Assembly: GCF_030651745.1 (NCBI RefSeq)
Contig: NZ_JAUSCC010000119.1
Location: forward strand, 1 to 7,466
DNA length: 7,466 nt
Reading direction: 5' to 3'
From: Methylophaga sp.
GTDB lineage: Bacteria > Pseudomonadota > Gammaproteobacteria > Nitrosococcales > Methylophagaceae
Of the stretch, positions 1 through 5,976 are shown piece by piece (position 1 is the first letter of the stretch; each line of letters opens with the position of its first letter). The translations under genes were made by a program, and so were the position numbers. The notes beneath the pieces are model-generated. The model saw only the letters and a program-made list of their open reading frames with translations. It was not told the DNA's origin and did no database searches.

Positions 1-91
1 GTCGACGCTCGGCACTATGACTGCGGACTATTTTTTCAAGCTGTTGTTTTTGTTCGGTGGTCAGTGTTATTTCTATCGCTTTTCTAGGCAT
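1..91 (-). CDS. IS630-family transposase, N-terminal fragment cut by the window edge
   Basis: Thirty codons are visible, reading leftwards from an ATG at 91-89. The peptide begins MPRKAIEITLTTEQ and runs on through KQQLEKIVRSHSAERR. This matches the usual start of IS630-family transposases, where this stretch leads into a helix-turn-helix DNA-binding domain; the catalytic DDE domain would lie beyond the left edge. The start codon lies inside a perfect 17-bp palindrome (84-100), and a TATACT hexamer just upstream (99-104, minus strand) is a plausible -10 box. The family call rests on recognition of the N-terminal sequence only. Whether the gene is intact cannot be seen. Confidence 0.75.
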   Translation of the reverse strand, partial: MPRKAIEITLTTEQKQQLEKIVRSHSAERR

Positions 92-100
92 AATGCCTAG
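84..100. repeat. 17-bp palindrome over the transposase start codon
   Basis: The sequence CTAGGCATAATGCCTAG is a perfect inverted repeat of 8+1+8 bases. It spans the transposase start codon and lies directly downstream of a TATACT -10-like hexamer. It could be a binding site for self-repression or an RNA hairpin that hides the start codon. Either role is inference. Confidence 0.5.
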
Positions 101-130
101 TATAGCTGATATAATATATTATTTCTGCAA

Positions 131-907
131 TTAAACACTAGCACTCCAGTTATAGTGAGCACACGACCCTGACCAGTAGTTGTTCCCAATGGTACCTACG
201 TTTATATAGGCACAGCCTATACCGCAGCTGGTAACATTTCCATCCCCGCCTGCAAAACTCATAACAGGCCTATATAACACGGATCTTGTGACGCTGCATT
301 TCTCTGTCTTCAGCGTTTTCTTGCAGGTCTTCAGATCCTCCATGTGGATTGGGCACGATGTCTCGGAAAAACTGGTTTTCTTTTCGCAACCATTAAACAG
401 GTCATTGATTAATGGCGATTTCAGGCTGAATATGTCGTCCGATGTTTTCCATATAGGATCGTTGACTATATTCGGCATCGATGTATTGGCACCCATCAGG
501 GTTTGATAGGCAAACGCATGTGTCGATGTTCCTGTCGTGAGTGAGCCGAGATCGTTATTTACATGGGTGCCAAATGTGGCGGCGTCACCATAGGATGCTG
601 AAATGCCATCCATTGATCCTGGCTGTATTTCCTGGAACAGCTCGTTTTGCTGCACTTTTTGGCCGGTAACCGCGCCGTTCGTGAGTGTCATCTCTCCAGT
701 CGCGCTGTTCATGTTGGGAATACTATAGCCCGTCATTAAATCGGTACCGAAGGCTTGGCCTTCGGCAGCTTGATCCAAAAAGGCGTCCGCAAATGCAGGG
801 AATGGCTTAAAAAATAACAACCCGGTCCATAAATAAAAACCGGCTATTGGGTTATGAACAAGACAAACAATCAGCGCCGAAGCAATGGGTTTGGTAATAA
901 ATCGCAT
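131..907 (-). CDS. traN: TraN mating-pair stabilisation protein, truncated (N-terminal part only)
   Basis: TraN is an outer-membrane, cysteine-rich protein of type F transfer systems that stabilises contact between donor and recipient. The 258-residue product starts with a hydrophobic signal peptide (about residues 8-40, likely cleaved after AFA). The segment EGQAFGTDL (49-57) resembles the conserved start of mature TraN. Further on there are clustered cysteines and the TraN-like block with SCGIGC and NYWSGSC close to the C-terminus. Known TraN proteins are about 600 residues or more, so well over half is missing. The frame stops at 131, next to the IS630 transposase leader, which points to disruption by insertion. 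The ATG at 907 is chosen; an in-frame TTG at 919 is possible. The gene lies 18 bp after the traU stop and is the last visible gene of the operon. A shortened product is unlikely to work. Confidence 0.8.
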   Translation of the reverse strand: MRFITKPIASALIVCLVHNPIAGFYLWTGLLFFKPFPAFADAFLDQAAEGQAFGTDLMTGYSIPNMNSATGEMTLTNGAVTGQKVQQNELFQEIQPGSMDGISASYGDAATFGTHVNNDLGSLTTGTSTHAFAYQTLMGANTSMPNIVNDPIWKTSDDIFSLKSPLINDLFNGCEKKTSFSETSCPIHMEDLKTCKKTLKTEKCSVTRSVLYRPVMSFAGGDGNVTSCGIGCAYINVGTIGNNYWSGSCAHYNWSASV

Positions 908-925
908 TATTGGACTCAAATTTCT

Positions 926-2053
926 TTAATGATCGTTATCACCAGTAAGACAGCATTCTGTGTAACGCCAGATCAAGTAGACATAGTCTTCGCCCGTGCC
1001 TGGGATGGTGCGATGCTCACCCCATTTGAAAGTTGACTCGCCTATCCAGTGGCAACAGTTATCCAGAATTTTACTGTGTATAACACCACTGGCATCTGTG
1101 CTTTCAAAATGTTCCGAGTCGGCTTCTGCCAACGGAAACAGAGTGCTAAGCTTGTACTGCTGTTTCGGGATCATGGGGTATATCTGACCCGAGCAGAGGG
1201 CGTCATCGCCGTAAGTTTTGTGCGCCAAGGCCTTGCGATGAAGTGATGCCAGAACTCGCGCTGTTAAAAGACTGGTATCACGGGGTGCCGATGCGTCTGA
1301 AGCAATATTTCCGGTAAAGGGATACAGATTGCCCCAGCAACCGGCACACCAAAACAGTGATGTCATAGGCATTGATGCTGTCGTGGTGGCGCAATCAACC
1401 ATGCAGGCGGCAACAGCCAGAGGATTGGCAAATACAACCGCTTCCGGATTCATGAAGAACGCAAGCTCATCGACATTCCAGGTCGGATCCAATTCGGACA
1501 TGTACATCATGTCCAGATTGCGAAGTCCTCCGGCATTGCAGTTGTTTTGAACGAATAGCTGCAAGATGGCGTAGAGAGGAAACGCCCAATAGTGATAGTT
1601 GTAATAGGTCTTGTCAGAGCCATCACCCTCAACTTCTTTATGCCCGCCCCAAAGCCTGACACCACTGTTGAATGAGGTACCGCCCAGTATCGGTGAGCAA
1701 TAAGGTTTTCTAACAACCTCAATCAATCTCGCCGGCAGCCAGGCGCCTCCCGTGATACCGAGCATAGGAAGCCCTTCGTCACCACTACAGGTACAAAATG
1801 ACTTTTCAGTCGCTCCATCGGGTATATCGTTATCCTCGTCGAAAATTGTCATGCCGAGCAAACGGACGGGGAACAAACAGGACCAACAGACGTCAGTCAG
1901 CATTTTCTTTCCCCAAAAGTCGGCATCAGGGCACAATAGTTTGGTGGCATCGATAGCTTGCGTCGTTTCAGTTGTGGTGACGTCTTGCCCTAATGGTGCC
2001 GTTTGAAAAACCAGGCATGCGAGACAAACATGAAGGGTAAAAATAATTCGCAT
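926..2053 (-). CDS. traU: TraU, conjugative pilus assembly / mating protein
   Basis: TraU is a periplasmic protein needed for F-type pilus assembly and DNA transfer. The 375-residue product aligns well by eye with F TraU (330 residues). It has DVCWSCLFP (54-62), SELDPTW (186-192), the highly conserved NPEAVVFANP (202-211), SLFWCAGCWGNLYPF (232-246) and a C-terminal YLIWRYTECC (359-368). It begins with a hydrophobic export signal (about 1-20). There are about 20 cysteines, many paired, as expected for a disulfide-rich periplasmic protein. Its ATG shares one base with the traW stop codon (TGATG), so translation is probably coupled. An extra region rich in D/G/S around 305-355 accounts for part of the greater length. 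The gene looks complete. Confidence 0.96.
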   Translation of the reverse strand: MRIIFTLHVCLACLVFQTAPLGQDVTTTETTQAIDATKLLCPDADFWGKKMLTDVCWSCLFPVRLLGMTIFDEDNDIPDGATEKSFCTCSGDEGLPMLGITGGAWLPARLIEVVRKPYCSPILGGTSFNSGVRLWGGHKEVEGDGSDKTYYNYHYWAFPLYAILQLFVQNNCNAGGLRNLDMMYMSELDPTWNVDELAFFMNPEAVVFANPLAVAACMVDCATTTASMPMTSLFWCAGCWGNLYPFTGNIASDASAPRDTSLLTARVLASLHRKALAHKTYGDDALCSGQIYPMIPKQQYKLSTLFPLAEADSEHFESTDASGVIHSKILDNCCHWIGESTFKWGEHRTIPGTGEDYVYLIWRYTECCLTGDNDH

Positions 2054-3234
2054 CAGTTCAGCACCCTGGCGTCAATTTCCCTGACCAGGATAGTATCGCC
2101 TAGTCCTTCAACAACCGAAGGCAGCGCCTGAATCTGGAATCGTTCAATGATGGTTTTGTTGAGCTTGTAAATGGGGGCGTTCATCAACTCTGTCGTCTGG
2201 TTATAATGCTCCCACCCCTTCTCGGTATCCATCTTGGAAAATAAGTAAACTACCGGCTTTTGCTTTGCCAGCATTTCGTCGCCGATTTTTTTGGCGATTT
2301 CAACCTGTTTTTTGTTGGTGGCGTCAAACAGGATGTAGACGTGACGCATCGGCATAATGGCCTGCGGATTTATCGTCTGCCCCTTTTTAAAGATTAGTCT
2401 GCCGTCGGGGTGAAAAATGTCCTGCGTTGAAACGATGGAAGTATCAATGCGCCGCTCATTGTTTTTCTCGGCCACAGGCAATCCTACCGAGTCCTTTTGC
2501 TGCGCCCAGAAATTATCGATCGCATGTTTCTTTTCTTTTTCCCAATCAAATTCGGCCATGCGGCGTTGCATCTCTTCGATCATGTCGGGTTCAGCGATGC
2601 CGAATACTGGACCTTTTTGACCGAGGTCACCAGCGTCCTGTTTGGACATCCAGTTGTATCCGGGTAATCCGCGAGCAGTGCGCGTTTCACCATCCGCATT
2701 GGTTTCAATCATCGTGGGAACCGCTTGAACATTGAAGTGAGTGAATAGTGTGGGGTCGATTACAGCGCCTGGTACCGGCTTAACCTCTTTAACCACCTCG
2801 TAAAGTCTACGGGTGATCGTGCCTGTGTCTCCGCCTTTTTCTACGCCACGAAACACCAGCAATGATTTTGTCGCTGCGGCCTCTTCTGCAGCCGCTTTAA
2901 GTTCCTGGTTGGGCATGCCCATTGACACAAATATCCAGCGTCCTTGTATCGGCTTTCCTGGACTTTGCGATTTTTCAATATTCACAACTCCCTCTTTATT
3001 GATTTGGCGTCCGTTGTTTCCTTCGCGCAATAGCTGCTCAAAAACCGGACTGAGTGCCGCCGGTTTGGTTTTTAACCAGTCCGGTAACTGACGATTCATG
3101 TTGGGTTGCTGTTCTTTCATGATCTCTTTGATGAAAAAATCGTCCTCGCCCGCATTTGCGATTGAGGACGACAGGTGCAGCATCAATACTGCAAGGAAAC
3201 AACTAGAAAATCGGGTACGCGCGGCCAATGACAT
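2053..3234 (-). CDS. traW: TrbC-TraW fusion protein, type F pilus assembly
   Basis: In F, TrbC and TraW are separate periplasmic proteins that work together in pilus assembly. Here they form one 393-residue chain, as in SXT/R391 and IncA/C elements, where the gene is called traW. Residues 1-28 are a signal peptide ending in ANA. Residues about 97-195 are the TrbC-like, thioredoxin-like domain, with WIFVSMGMP (100-108), IDPTLFTHFNVQAVPT (159-174) and the GLPGY region (189-193). Residues about 203-393 are the TraW domain, with DLGQKGPVFGIAEPDM (203-218), DGRLIFKKGQTINP (277-290) and a terminal ALPSVV block (370-375). The start overlaps trhF by 32 bp, with a GGA-type ribosome site upstream. The gene appears complete. 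Confidence 0.93.
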   Translation of the reverse strand: MSLAARTRFSSCFLAVLMLHLSSSIANAGEDDFFIKEIMKEQQPNMNRQLPDWLKTKPAALSPVFEQLLREGNNGRQINKEGVVNIEKSQSPGKPIQGRWIFVSMGMPNQELKAAAEEAAATKSLLVFRGVEKGGDTGTITRRLYEVVKEVKPVPGAVIDPTLFTHFNVQAVPTMIETNADGETRTARGLPGYNWMSKQDAGDLGQKGPVFGIAEPDMIEEMQRRMAEFDWEKEKKHAIDNFWAQQKDSVGLPVAEKNNERRIDTSIVSTQDIFHPDGRLIFKKGQTINPQAIMPMRHVYILFDATNKKQVEIAKKIGDEMLAKQKPVVYLFSKMDTEKGWEHYNQTTELMNAPIYKLNKTIIERFQIQALPSVVEGLGDTILVREIDARVLN

Positions 3235-3760
3235 CTTTTTTATCCACTAATCCGAGCAGGTTGTAACGTGAATCAAGGCTGTATTCATGGTCGCCGGCGA
3301 CGAAGTATTTATTGAGTTGAAGGGTGTTCTTGCCTTCCCACAGCTCATCGTTTGGGAACAGTTTTTTCAGGCTTAATCCGATATTTTTCCCCACCAGCGT
3401 TCGATCGCCCACAACAAAGTCACGGCCCTTTTTGGTCACAATATCGCCAGGGCTCGCGAGTAGTCGTTTTGTAAACGTATATCCCTCTGGATAGGGATCG
3501 CCGTTGTGCCACTTAAACGCAATCAGTCCGCCTGTTTCCACTGTGTCATTGAGACAAATCAGAAACAGCGTGTAAGGAAGACTTGGCGTTTGGTTCATAG
3601 CCAGCCGGTAGTTGGCGTGTACAACCCCGTAAAGCGAAACCAACAGCGCCCAGGTAATGGCGTGGGACTTGATGTGCTTGACCAGAATGGGGCCAAAGGC
3701 TTTGCTTCTTTTAATAATACGATCAAGCATTAAAGATTGTTGGTCATTCAATGCTGACAT
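3203..3760 (-). CDS. trhF: TrhF/TraF-like S26 family signal peptidase of the transfer system
   Basis: This is a membrane-anchored serine protease of the S26 (leader peptidase / RP4 TraF) family. In type F systems of the SXT/IncA/C/IncH group it is encoded between traC and traW and probably processes pilus or transfer proteins. The 185-residue product has one N-terminal membrane segment (about 33-52). It then shows the serine box TPSLPYTLF (Ser60 the likely nucleophile), the lysine box FTKRLLASPGD (Lys98 the likely general base) and the family box GDHEYSLDSRY (156-166). The ATG at 3760 is chosen because GAGGAAG lies just upstream; this start overlaps trbI by 17 bp. A longer reading from 3796 is open but has no comparable ribosome site and would overlap trbI by 53 bp. 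Confidence 0.92.
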   Translation of the reverse strand: MSALNDQQSLMLDRIIKRSKAFGPILVKHIKSHAITWALLVSLYGVVHANYRLAMNQTPSLPYTLFLICLNDTVETGGLIAFKWHNGDPYPEGYTFTKRLLASPGDIVTKKGRDFVVGDRTLVGKNIGLSLKKLFPNDELWEGKNTLQLNKYFVAGDHEYSLDSRYNLLGLVDKKDVIGRAYPIF

Positions 3761-4046
3761 AAGCTTCCTCGGGTGCGTTAATAACAGATTGGGCATCCAT
3801 TACAACGACACCCTGTTGAACCAATTTATCGGTAGTGGCTTTTACTCGTGCCGTTAATGCCTTGGCGTCGTCTTCCGTCTGAGTTGCATTTTTTTCGACG
3901 GCTTTCATGACCAGCGCCTTAACATCAACCACGGCGATTTGTGCGGGGATAGGCGAAAAAGCGGCGGCATAATAACCGCCCAAAGCACCACAGAGGGCAC
4001 AGGAGAACAAAAGCAACAACAGTTTGAAAGGTATTAATGAATTCAT
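3744..4046 (-). CDS. trbI: TrbI-like type F conjugation protein
   Basis: F TrbI is a small inner-membrane protein that influences pilus outgrowth and retraction; its gene lies just before traW in F. This 100-residue product has one N-terminal membrane segment (about 7-30) and a periplasmic tail. The tail resembles F TrbI: a DAKALTARVKATTDKLVQQGVVVMD stretch (roughly residues 59-83) corresponds to the AKALSARF region, followed by a VVxxxxVxxAPEE motif near the end. The match is by eye and moderate, but size, topology and position before trhF and traW all agree. The start codon overlaps the terD stop as ATGA, so translation is probably coupled. Confidence 0.8.
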   Translation of the reverse strand: MNSLIPFKLLLLLFSCALCGALGGYYAAAFSPIPAQIAVVDVKALVMKAVEKNATQTEDDAKALTARVKATTDKLVQQGVVVMDAQSVINAPEEAYVSIE

Positions 4047-4618
4047 GCATTGATACCGTGCATTCTGATTAATTCTGTAAGGCCGCCTTTAACACCTTGT
4101 CCTATGGCTCTGAATTTCCATTCCCCTTCATAACGGTAAATTTCGCCAAAGATCATCGCGGTCTGAGTTGAGGCATTTTCGCTCAAGTCATAACGGGTGA
4201 TTTCTTGCTGCGACTCTTTATTAACCAGTCGTATAAAAGCATTAAAGACTTGACCGAAATTTTGTTTGTTTTTGTCGGCTTCGTAAATAGACACACAAAC
4301 AATCAGTTTGTGGATTTCAGCCGGGACTTTATCGAGAAACACAAGAATGGATTCGTCGTCACCATCACCCGCTCCGGTTCTGTTGTCACCGGTATGATGG
4401 ACGGCACCACAAGCAGAATCCTTCTGATGGTAATAAATGAAATCGCGGTCTGATCGCACTTTTCCGTCCGCTTGGACCATCAAGATGGATGCGTCGAGAT
4501 CGAAGGTTTCCCCGTCGGTTTCTCTAACATCCCAACCTAATCCGACGATGATGTTTTTCAGGAATGGATCGGTTTTGCTCAGGCTGATGTTGCCGCCTTT
4601 CATCAAGGGTATTGCCAT
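4043..4618 (-). CDS. terD: TerD/TerE-family calcium-binding stress protein in the transfer operon
   Basis: This is a complete 191-residue TerD-domain protein with close similarity to E. coli TerD and TerE. It opens with MKGGNISLSK and has GLGWD (26-30), FDLDAS (39-44) and the acidic metal-binding block HTGDNRTGAGDGDDES (75-90). The block from NFGQVFNAFIRLVN (120-133) to the terminal GEWKFRAIGQGVKGGL (165-180) is also conserved. TerD proteins bind calcium and occur in tellurite-resistance and stress clusters, but none of the usual partners (terA, terB, terC, terZ) is present here. The gene has a good ribosome site (AAGGA, 7 bp from ATG) and heads the transfer operon. It occupies the place where traC would be expected. 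Its role in conjugation is unknown. Confidence 0.95.
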   Translation of the reverse strand: MAIPLMKGGNISLSKTDPFLKNIIVGLGWDVRETDGETFDLDASILMVQADGKVRSDRDFIYYHQKDSACGAVHHTGDNRTGAGDGDDESILVFLDKVPAEIHKLIVCVSIYEADKNKQNFGQVFNAFIRLVNKESQQEITRYDLSENASTQTAMIFGEIYRYEGEWKFRAIGQGVKGGLTELIRMHGINA

Positions 4619-4736
4619 GGTTTTATCCTTTTAGTGATTGAATTTTTTTGATGGCAACGCCGTGACAGCGTGGGAGCCAAAAAAGCTACGCATTATTGCC
4701 ACCCTTTTTTACAACGACTTTTCTCATAAATTTCCC

Positions 4737-4751
4737 TCACGGTTGACGTGA
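4737..4751. promoter_or_regulatory. Inverted repeat TCACG-N5-CGTGA, possible operator
   Basis: TCACG and CGTGA form perfect 5-bp arms around the spacer GTTGA, about 120 bp upstream of the terD start. The position suits a repressor or activator site for the transfer operon. Arms this short can occur by chance, so only the repeat itself is certain. Confidence 0.3.
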
Positions 4752-4777
4752 CTAAAATCTTACGAGAAAAAAATCTT

Positions 4778-5011
4778 TTACATCGGGGTGAAAGACGCGG
4801 TTTTTCGGCCTCTTTTGATTTCGAAATGCAGGCTGAGGTTTAACGCTTTAATTTTTTCAAAAACCTCAAAAAAATATGGTTTTTTACCCTTTTGAGCCCT
4901 TACATTATTTTTATCCCTATGATTGTTTTTTGAATGAGCTGCAAGCCAGACAAATAAAGAGTTGCGCAGGTTTGTTCGTGTTTTTGCAATCTTTCGAGCT
5001 ATGTCTTTCAT
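4778..5011 (-). CDS. Small basic hypothetical protein (doubtful)
   Basis: An open frame of 77 codons starts with ATG at 5011 behind a modest GAGAG ribosome site and ends 159 bp before terD. I do not recognise the product. It is very basic (many K and R, for example KIAKTRTNLR and RGRKTASF). It has a hydrophobic patch SLFVWLAAH (18-26) and no clear domain. Much of the frame is A/T-rich sequence that could instead be regulatory DNA, including the CCCT repeats. Orientation and position would suit a small leader gene of the transfer operon. It may equally be a chance frame. Confidence 0.3.
   Translation of the reverse strand: MKDIARKIAKTRTNLRNSLFVWLAAHSKNNHRDKNNVRAQKGKKPYFFEVFEKIKALNLSLHFEIKRGRKTASFTPM
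4887..4918. repeat. Three short AGGG-N3-AAAA direct repeats (minus strand)
   Basis: Read on the minus strand, AGGGATAAAAA, AGGGCTCAAAA and AGGGTAAAAAA follow each other. Their CCCT cores on the plus strand lie at 4915-4918, 4897-4900 and 4887-4890. Two copies are 10 bp apart (one helical turn) and the third is 18 bp away. The arrangement looks like a set of protein-binding sites in the divergent control region. No binding protein can be named from the sequence. Confidence 0.3.
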
Positions 5012-5058
5012 TTGCTCTCATTCAAAATTTAATCAGACAACTACCGGGATAAACGAAC

Positions 5059-5331
5059 ATGAATCTTGTTAACGACGACCTAAAAAATATTAACTTCCAG
5101 TTTTTGATGGTGGTTCGTGAATGCGCGCGGCATCATCCTATGGATGCCATTTGGAAATTCAATCTGAATGCTGTGGAAATCGAGAGAATATCAGGTATGT
5201 CGCTTGAGGGACTAAAGGAACTGGCGGAGTGCGGTAGAGCCGTATTTACGATATTACCGGTCACTGCGACACCATCAACCACTCCACCCAACATTCTTGC
5301 CGCTTTATTGCCGGTGACGACACATACCTAA
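5059..5331 (+). CDS. flhD: FlhD-like transcriptional regulator, first pair (SetD/AcaD type)
   Basis: The 90-residue product aligns with the core of E. coli FlhD: LKNINFQFLMVVRECARHHP (8-27) corresponds to the helix with INLSYLLLAQ. The stretch DAIWKFNLNAVEIERISGMSLEGLKELAECGRAVF (29-63) corresponds to [34 protein letters not shown]. It is shorter than flagellar FlhD (about 116 residues) and lacks the long C-terminal helix; the end is proline- and threonine-rich instead. FlhD-like proteins work as heteromers with FlhC. On conjugative elements such pairs (SetCD, AcaCD) are master activators of transfer. The gene is first in its operon, after GGGAT about 9 bp from the ATG, and is followed 15 bp later by an flhC-like gene. 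No flagellar genes are nearby, so a role in conjugation is more likely. Confidence 0.82.
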   Translation: MNLVNDDLKNINFQFLMVVRECARHHPMDAIWKFNLNAVEIERISGMSLEGLKELAECGRAVFTILPVTATPSTTPPNILAALLPVTTHT

Positions 5332-5346
5332 AGGGAGCTTGGCAAA

Positions 5347-5976
5347 ATGACGGAATCACATCTGCGACTAACACCAAAAGAGAGCGACATTTTGGGGCTA
5401 AAAAGGAAACTAGATCTGGCTAAAGGCATTATAGAAAAAGGAGGCCGTCCCTCGATAGTCAGAGCGGTATGCCAAATCTCCAAGGCATCAGCGCTCCAGT
5501 TTCATAAAGAAATTCACGGCCATGGACCTAAGGCCGGCTTATTGCCCTACGATCCCGACTGGATCACAAAGTCACCCGAAAACTGCCTGCACGCATCGAT
5601 TTACTTCAACATTTTTCAAAAAATCTCCAGAAACACCACAGCGTGCAAGGGCGAAATTTATCTCGCAGCCTATACACTTTACGAACAGACGTTAATGGAC
5701 AAACCAAAGATTCTGAACATCAATAGAGCTTGGCATATAGGCCAGCAGATCAGCATGTCATACCTCTGCGGAATGACGTGCAGTCGATGTCATTCAACGT
5801 ATGTCGCTATCAGAGAATTTCCAGACCCCTACAAGTTCTGTCCGCTATGTGACGCGACTTCCGACTCTACAGGCCGACAAAAATGGAAGCAATTACACAC
5901 ACGGCCACGGATACATAGGACGAAAAGAAAGAAAAAATCACCCATCGAAACACCCTTGAACAAGGGTGACTTATGA
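5347..5976 (+). CDS. flhC: FlhC-like zinc-binding transcriptional activator, first pair (SetC/AcaC type)
   Basis: The 209-residue product has the full FlhC layout. An N-terminal helix-turn-helix region (about 15-60) ends in [23 protein letters not shown], the counterpart of E. coli [32 protein letters not shown] (81-90) matches VHASMFCNAW, and [10 protein letters not shown] (124-133) matches [10 protein letters not shown]. A zinc site follows: CSRC (145, 148) and CPLC (165, 168). Unlike flagellar FlhC it ends in a strongly basic tail (about 186-199, with KRKKK). With FlhD-like partners these proteins bind DNA near promoters and recruit RNA polymerase. The start has an AAGGGAG ribosome site, and the stop overlaps the next start as ATGA. 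It is probably the main DNA-binding subunit of the element's transfer activator. Confidence 0.92.
   Translation: [209 protein letters not shown]
5951..5968 (+). promoter_or_regulatory. Perfect hairpin covering the ribosome site of the STAS-FlhD gene
   Basis: CACCCTTG, AA and CAAGGGTG form an 8-bp perfect stem at the end of flhC. The right arm contains AAGGGTG, the ribosome binding site for the ATG at 5973. When flhC is not being translated, the site would be buried. Ribosomes finishing flhC would open it and couple the two genes. The repeat and its position are seen; the coupling is inferred. A role as a DNA-binding site is also possible. Confidence 0.6.

Larger units (their letters stand above)
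1..133 (-). mobile_element. 5' end of an IS630-family insertion sequence, continuing past the left edge
   Basis: This segment carries the start of an IS630-like transposase gene plus an A/T-rich leader, and it abuts the truncated traN. IS630/Tc1-type elements insert at TA dinucleotides. Candidate TA junctions lie at 132-133 and 139-140, but the inverted repeat cannot be fixed because the other end of the element is outside the window. The inner limit given here is approximate. Confidence 0.55.
4619..5058. promoter_or_regulatory. Divergent control region between the transfer and regulator operons
   Basis: This 440-bp stretch separates the leftward transfer operon from the rightward regulatory operon, so it should hold promoters for both. 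It is A/T-rich, with long A and T runs. Visible elements are the TCACG/CGTGA inverted repeat (4737-4751), three CCCT-containing repeats (4887-4918), the inverted pair TGGCAA (4652-4657) and TTGCCA (4696-4701), and GAGGTTT/AAACCTC (4835-4867). No strong -35/-10 pair stands out on either strand. That would fit promoters needing an activator, as in SetCD- or AcaCD-controlled genes. One doubtful ORF lies inside. Confidence 0.55.

Noticed and set aside
288..506. Plus-strand open frames opposite traN, traU and traW (for example 288-506, 1329-1550, 1752-2006, 2427-2735, 2813-3091)
   Set aside because: They lie antisense to genes with clear family matches, and their products resemble no known protein.
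131..919. traN start at the TTG at 919
   Set aside because: The ATG at 907 gives a normal signal peptide start. The TTG adds only four residues and has a cramped ribosome site, so it stays possible but less likely.
1507..1722. Minus-strand frame inside traU in another phase
   Set aside because: It is wholly contained in the conserved traU frame and has no recognisable product.
3203..3796. Longer trhF starting at 3796
   Set aside because: It would overlap trbI by 53 bp without a good ribosome site, whereas the ATG at 3760 has GAGGAAG directly upstream.
4043..4618. Part of a tellurite-resistance operon
   Set aside because: Only terD is present; none of its usual partners is seen and it is joined to trbI by an ATGA overlap.
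5059..5976. Flagellar master regulator flhDC of a chromosome
   Set aside because: There are no flagellar, motility or chemotaxis genes nearby. Transfer genes lie next door, and FlhDC-like pairs are known transfer activators on conjugative elements.
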